DNA of 64,000 nucleotides. It comes from Triplophysa rosa. Lineage: Eukaryota > Chordata > Actinopteri > Cypriniformes > Nemacheilidae. The translations under genes were made by a program, and so were the position numbers. The notes below the pieces were generated by a model. The model was not told where the DNA came from and searched no databases. It was given only the letters and a program-made list of their open reading frames with translations. This document shows positions 59,717 to 64,000 of the stretch, in pieces. Where the stretch lies: positions 21,299,796-21,363,795 of the forward strand of contig NC_079907.1 in assembly GCF_024868665.1 (NCBI RefSeq), read 5' to 3'. Each line of letters opens with the position of its first letter. Within the stretch, counting starts at the first letter, position 1.

Positions 59717-60215
59717 GATTTCAGCCTGAATTTGGCATACCCAATTTTAAATGCACACCATATCCACATACATTGGTGTAAATACAAAATTTTGGTGTCA
59801 TATTCCAGGAAACCCACCCAAATTTCATAAAATGCTGCTGAAAGTGCTAAACATTATTGTATGTGTTGTCAGTCCTATGAAAAAGACACAAAAATAAAGG
59901 TTTTTTTTCTAAAGTCTGTTTTTGAAAGTGTATTACTCTGAGCCTGAGGGGCCCAGGAACCTGCAGACAATTGTTCTTGATTCCAACAGGTCTCAACAAA
60001 TAGAGGAAAAATAATTTTTTTCTCTATCATGTGGTATTCAATTATTATTCTGAAGCAACTCAAGTGTCCTTTTTTCGTAATTTCCGCCTGAATTTCGAAT
60101 ACCCGATTTTAAACAGACCCCATAACCACATACAGAGGCAATGGAATATTTTTGTGTAATTTCACAGTAAACCTCTCAAAATTGCATGTAACATAGCTGA
60201 AAGTGCATGTAACAA
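59717..60215 (+). repeat. Diverged direct repeat pair of about 130 bp
   Basis: 59717-59850 and 60084-60215 share GCCTGAATTT, ATACCCRATTTTAAA, CCACATACA and AGCTGAAAGTGC/GCTGAAAGTGC in the same order. Confidence 0.65.
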
Positions 60216-60539
60216 GCGAAACTTGGTGGTGAGTTTGCTCGTGGTGTTTTGGTCCGCATCCCTTGTTGCGCATTGCCATATCTCAGCCTCTGATTCTTGA
60301 CAGCTACATTCTGTATTTATTTGTGCATCACTTCAGTTGGGAGGAATTGATTGTGGGTATTCATGTTGATGGTAAGTGGTCTTATAATTTCTGTACAGTT
60401 GTATTGTTCTGTGCTAACCACAAACATTTCTTAATATAGTTTTGGTTTTGTATTTCTATATGCACTCTGTTATGCTCTCAAGGCCATTTGATTTTGCTTT
60501 GGTAAGTTTGCATCCATTTATGGTTATTTGTTAAGCAAG

Positions 60540-61316
60540 AAGGACCGAGAACACCATCAAGAGAATAAAAAAATATTCCGATTTTCAGTTGCTATATCTT
60601 TAATCAGTCTGACATACAATCAGAAAGTGGTAGTGCTATCAGTTAATTCAGGCATTTCCTCTGACAAGGTATGATATTGATAACTATACTTTTGGTTAAA
60701 ACCTCCATAATGTGCATTTCCAGTATGTATGCGGTATATAAAATAATGCACGCCTAAAAACGTTGTAATGTTTGTCACTTTCCACAGTCAAATCCCACAG
60801 CAGTTGCCCAAGAAAGAAAACTAGCAAAACCAGATGAAACAGAAGTCATTCCACCTGAGTCAGATGTCATTGAGATTACCCAAACACCAAGAATCTCTGT
60901 ATGTAGAGGACATCTTTATGTATTACTTGACTATTGTTTGTTTATGTATACCTATTTTGTTTAAGTGTTTATGAGCAGGACTTGATTAATTACATTATTA
61001 TTTGAATTTCTTATATTGCACAAAGGACTCAGCGGTCATGAGAAATATTCATCTGGCCTGTGAGTGGGTGGAGGAGAACCAACGCCACTTTGCTGGGAAG
61101 ATTGAACTGCCAAAGATTTTAAGAATGAAGGAGGATGATGCCTTGTTGGCGATCACAATGTGTGACTTATTTATAAACACAGCATATGGAGGTGACATGA
61201 ACGAAGAAGAAATCCGGGCTCCTTTCTTATTTGCTTTTCAGAGAATAGAGGACATGGACTTTGCTGGAAATACGAGACAAAAGAAATATCCATGTGTTTT
61301 GTTTCTTCAACCCTGA
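60540..61316 (+). CDS. Unrecognised small gene, three exons
   Basis: Exons 60540-60668 (43 codons), 60788-60898 (37 codons) and 61026-61316 (96 codons plus TGA). All have AG acceptors and GT donors (GTATGA, GTATGT) and join in phase 0, giving an open 176-residue C-terminal part. Exon 2 contains SDVIEITQT, a SUMO-interaction-like hydrophobic patch with acidic neighbours. Exon 3 reads NIHLACEWVEENQRHFAGKI, then APFLFAFQRIEDMDF; the order W-x-x-x-N-x-x-x-F...AFxFQxxEDMD recalls the hinge of SMC5, but the resemblance is faint. A first exon may end at GATG|GTAAGT near 60370. Could be a transposed fragment or a lineage-specific gene. Confidence 0.45.
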
Positions 61317-61374
61317 CTTGTGAATATTGTGGGATGTTGTAAATATCTATTGGGTTTTGTTTTTGTAAAATAAC

Positions 61375-61380
61375 ATTAAA
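61375..61380 (+). terminator. Polyadenylation signal ATTAAA
   Basis: 59 bp after the stop codon at 61316. Confidence 0.5.
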
Positions 61381-61676
61381 ATTCTGTGTGAAAATAAGTG
61401 TTGTGTTCTTGAAATATATTAATATTTTTATATATTTTTTATTACATTATATTTATTATATTTTATGTACATATTTATTTTATGTTAGATGCACAATTTG
61501 CTAAGTAAGGTTAATAGAAACAAATAAATCCAGCAACACCTGTAGGACAGTGGAATATGTGACTAATAAATTATACAACTCCCAAATGTCCGTGGATTGG
61601 ATGCCTAACTAGTCTCATAGCACGTGTGTTACCATGTTCATGCTGGTAAATCACAAGGCTGGTTTCAGACTTATAG
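61381..61676. other. AT-rich gene-free stretch
   Basis: Nothing supported. Confidence 0.3.
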
Positions 61677-61911
61677 GCCCGGTTTCACAGACAGGGCTTA
61701 GTTTAAGACAGGACTAACACTTAGTTAAATTATGATATTTAAGTAGCTTTTAAAAAAATGTTTATGTAAAAAACATTACTGGTGTGTATCTAGAGACAAA
61801 ACAATGGCAATGGCATATTTTAAGATATTTCAGAGCACGTTATTTTCAGTTCAAACAGCTCAAACTTTCATTTTAGTGTGGGACTAGCCTTAAGCCTCTG
61901 TGAAACCGGGC
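61677..61911. repeat. MITE, CCCGGTTTCACAGA type
   Basis: GCCCGGTTTCACAGACAG at the left and CTCTGTGAAACCGGGC at the right are inverted repeats 235 bp apart end to end. A very common cyprinid short element. Confidence 0.85.
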
Positions 61912-62712
61912 ACTAGACTGGTTACATATTGAAATAGCATAATGCATAGCCTACCACGTGAAGGCTGAGTCTATCCTCAATTACAGTAGGCCTAATATAA
62001 TTCAATTTAAATTATTATATTTACAAGATTTTTGGAGTATGTGCATTCATATATACAAATAAAAAAACAAAGGACAGATAAGGTAACCTAGGCCAAACTA
62101 TTTATTACACTAATTAATCCGATTATTTTAATTCACATCTAAACCACATGTTAATGTGATGGAAAAAAGAAGTAAAGAGTGCACAGATAGTAAGCTTTCA
62201 CATTGCCTACTAAGTGTAGTAATTTACATCATAAAGTATGCTTTTATAAAAAAAAAAGTAAAATAACGAAAGGATTCATCATATTAAGAAGAAAATATTA
62301 TGACATATCATTTTCTGAGATGGATACAAAGTTTCAACAGTTGTAAGAAAACATACATAGTTTTATTTGGGCATTAAATATCTTTATTAGGTGTTCACGT
62401 AATGCCGTTTGTCACAGAAAAAAATCATCATGACAAATGTTAGGGAGTCACAAATAACAACAAATATTAGCATTTAGGTCGAGACAGCGGTTTAAGTCTA
62501 TGGAAAGATTTTATACATGTCTCAAAGTTCAGTTTATCTTTAATATACACTTTTCTTGCCATGCGAAACAAACTGTATGAGTTCAGATCAGACTGTACCT
62601 ACGCGTGGATAGCTCAAACTCCGCCCACTAGGTCCAGCGAGGGGGAGCTTGAGCTTTGCTCCACCCCCTTGGCTCTGCAGCGAGTACCACTTGGATCCAA
62701 CAGGGTTTTGGC
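61912..62712. other. Gene-free stretch upstream of klhl11
   Basis: AT-rich to 62540, then a GC-richer patch (62580-62710) that may be distal promoter. No gene. Confidence 0.35.
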
Positions 62713-62909
62713 TAGAAGGGATACAGCTACATCCAATGGGCATGCGCACTTCAATACCGCATAATTTTTGCTCACGCTGACAACAGTTAATTACATTTTT
62801 TTTTTATTATTGTAAGGTTAGGTTTAGGTTTGGGGTAGGCATTATGTTATTTTTTGTAATTTTATGGCAAGATTTTGCATCACTTCCGGCCGTCGCTGTA
62901 TCCCTTCTA
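62713..62909. repeat. MITE with perfect 15-bp terminal inverted repeats
   Basis: TAGAAGGGATACAGC at 62713-62727 is exactly inverted at 62895-62909. Interior has GGTTAGGTTTAGGTTTGGGG. Ends 190 bp upstream of the klhl11 start codon. Confidence 0.8.
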
Positions 62910-62952
62910 TCCACAACTATCAAACAGATACACCATTTTCTTTTTCTCATAA

Positions 62953-63099
62953 CGTCACTCCTGTGTTGTGTGACGAGGGTGCGCGTGCGCGCAGCACTGT
63001 TTACGTTATCTAGTGTGTATGTTGGAGTGTGCGTGTTGGTGTGTACTCTACCGTCTAAATATATTGCGCACTTTGCGAATCGACGTTGCGGATGTCGAG
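62953..63099 (+). promoter_or_regulatory. klhl11: klhl11 proximal promoter with NRF1-type site
   Basis: TGCGCGTGCGCGCA (62980-62993) matches the NRF1 consensus GCGCNTGCGC. ACGTCA (62953) and TGACG (62971) are CRE half-sites. CpG-rich, no TATA, as in housekeeping promoters. The predicted 5'UTR is about 100 nt or less. Confidence 0.5.
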
Positions 63100-63542
63100 A
63101 TGGCGGCAGCCGTCCCAAACCCAGAGGACGCAGGCCGAAATAGCGGCAGTCCGAGCACGGCCAGCGCTCTAGCGGGGGACGGGGAATCTGAAGAAGCTGA
63201 GGACTTCGCGTCCGCAACGCACTGCTCGGAGCTCTCCCGCCGGCAAAACGAGCAGCGGAAGCTCGGGCTCTTCTGCGACGTGACACTGGCGTTTAGTAGC
63301 GCATCCAGTAGCTTCGAGTACACCGCGCACCGCTCCGTCCTGGCCGCGGCAACGGATTACTTTACACCGCTACTCGGGGGTCAGTTTTCGGAGTCAGTGT
63401 CGCGGCGGGTGGAAATGAAGGAATGGAGCAACCAGGCAGGCCTCGACCAAGAAACGGTGGAGAGCGTCATCCAGTTCATGTACACTGGCGAAATCCGAGT
63501 GAGCACCGCGAATGTGCACGAGGTTTTGGAGCTAGCGGACAG
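63100..63542 (+). CDS. klhl11: klhl11 exon 1 (BTB domain), partial gene
   Basis: Kelch-like 11, a BTB-Kelch adaptor expected to join CUL3 ubiquitin ligase to substrates. ATG at 63100 in GTCGAGATGG; 147 codons plus two bases to donor GACAG|GTGAGA. Residues 1-40 are Ala/Ser/Glu-rich and poorly conserved. [20 protein letters not shown] (41-60) leads into the BTB domain with [16 protein letters not shown] (77-92), [17 protein letters not shown] and HEVLELAD (140-147). This matches KLHL11, in which exon 1 likewise ends at LELADR. A longer in-frame ATG at 63013 exists but lies in GC-skewed sequence unlike the protein family. BACK and Kelch repeats (exon 2) are beyond the window. Confidence 0.92.
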
Positions 63543-64000
63543 GTGAGAGGATGTTATAGAGAGCGTAGGTACAATTTTGGTAATTACGGTCTATGTGATT
63601 TGCGGGAGGCTAATCCACTTTTTCAGCGTCATAAGCGCGTTATATGTTGGCGGCGTTGTTGGGCATTATTGGTGTTAACTGACGTCAGTACATTTGTGTG
63701 TGTCGTATAAAATACACATTAGTAGCGGTTTCAGACATTGCAGAATCATTGGCCTGTCATGAGTTACTTTTGTTCTGTCATATGGGGACGTTGCAACGTT
63801 AATATGCAAAACGTAAAATAATTGCAACTTTGCAGCCTATTCTAGAAGGTCCAGTTCGATCAAAATTGACGTTTTGACGCTTTTATGATGCAGCTGTTTT
63901 ATATTGGATATTGTTAGAGATTCGATATTTTCTTCAACATCAATGGAATTGTATTCACAAAATAGTGGAGAGTCACACTGTATCTTTTTTCAGAACGTGC
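63543..64000 (+). other. klhl11: klhl11 intron 1, partial
   Basis: Starts GTGAGAGG. The TTTTTTCAG at 63984-63994 looks like an acceptor, but the following bases would read Arg-Thr-Cys, not the expected Arg-Phe-Leu, so exon 2 probably starts later. Confidence 0.6.

Noticed and set aside
63013..63099. Upstream in-frame ATG extending klhl11 by 29 residues
   Set aside because: The extension (Cys/Leu/Arg-rich) lies in promoter-like sequence beside the NRF1 site. The MAAAV start at 63100 fits the family.
62807..63286. 159-aa minus-strand frame opposite klhl11 exon 1
   Set aside because: Arg/Ala-rich shadow of a GC-rich coding exon and promoter; no family motif.
63984..64000. Possible klhl11 exon 2 at the window end
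   Set aside because: Acceptor-like TTTTTTCAG, but the joined codons give Arg-Thr-Cys and not the conserved Arg-Phe-Leu.

Overview
This is a gene-poor, repeat-rich stretch of a ray-finned fish nuclear genome, most likely a cyprinid (carp/goldfish/barb group). The evidence is intron-containing vertebrate genes spread thinly among L2-type LINEs, a DIRS-type retroelement relic, LTR fragments, Tc1/mariner and hAT transposons and many short TIR elements of the kinds that crowd cyprinid genomes. Nothing in it looks bacterial, viral or organellar. No function was confirmed by search; gene names come from reading conserved motifs and checking splice sites and phases by hand. Layout. (1) 4.6-34.3 kb, minus strand: eight short, phase-compatible exons encode the signal peptide and whole prodomain (225 codons, ending at a furin-type site) of an ADAM11-like disintegrin protein. 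The exons are small (61-164 bp) and separated by introns up to 13.5 kb that are filled with LINEs, LTR pieces and DNA transposons, so ORF calling alone misses the gene. Its metalloprotease-like, disintegrin and later exons must lie left of position 1. (2) 38.0-51.1 kb, minus strand: pnmt (phenylethanolamine N-methyltransferase, the noradrenaline-to-adrenaline enzyme). Exon 1 and a TATA box are single, but a 6.2-kb block holding exons 2 and 3 is present twice in tandem (38046-44258 and 44259-50470). The copies differ at about 27 positions in a strikingly one-sided way, and one copy contains an N, so an assembly or consensus artefact has to be weighed against a young duplication. (3) 53.9-59.6 kb, minus strand: pieces of an eIF4G-like (MIF4G-domain) gene, out of canonical order and broken by an LTR insertion, plus two well-spliced exons of a low-complexity protein, one being a 39-bp coding minisatellite with a higher-order repeat and a one-base slip. 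(4) 60.5-61.4 kb, plus strand: a small unrecognised three-exon gene with a polyadenylation signal; its last exon faintly resembles the SMC5 hinge. (5) 63.1 kb to the end, plus strand: first exon of klhl11 (BTB domain) with a GC-rich promoter containing an NRF1-type site. Mobile elements dominate the rest. Four hAT-type elements keep intact 8-bp target-site duplications (2684-3615, 29308-30509, 53008-53489, 56509-57384). There is a Tc1 element with TA flanks (54765-56475), three LINE copies in antisense, a short non-autonomous LTR element (9387-10913) whose internal region is a tandem array of a repetitive-peptide ORF studded with YY1-like CCATCTT motifs, and a second copy of the same thing at 21.3-22.1 kb. 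The genes do not form a pathway together; adam11, pnmt and klhl11 all map to human chromosome 17q, which fits a conserved-synteny block.
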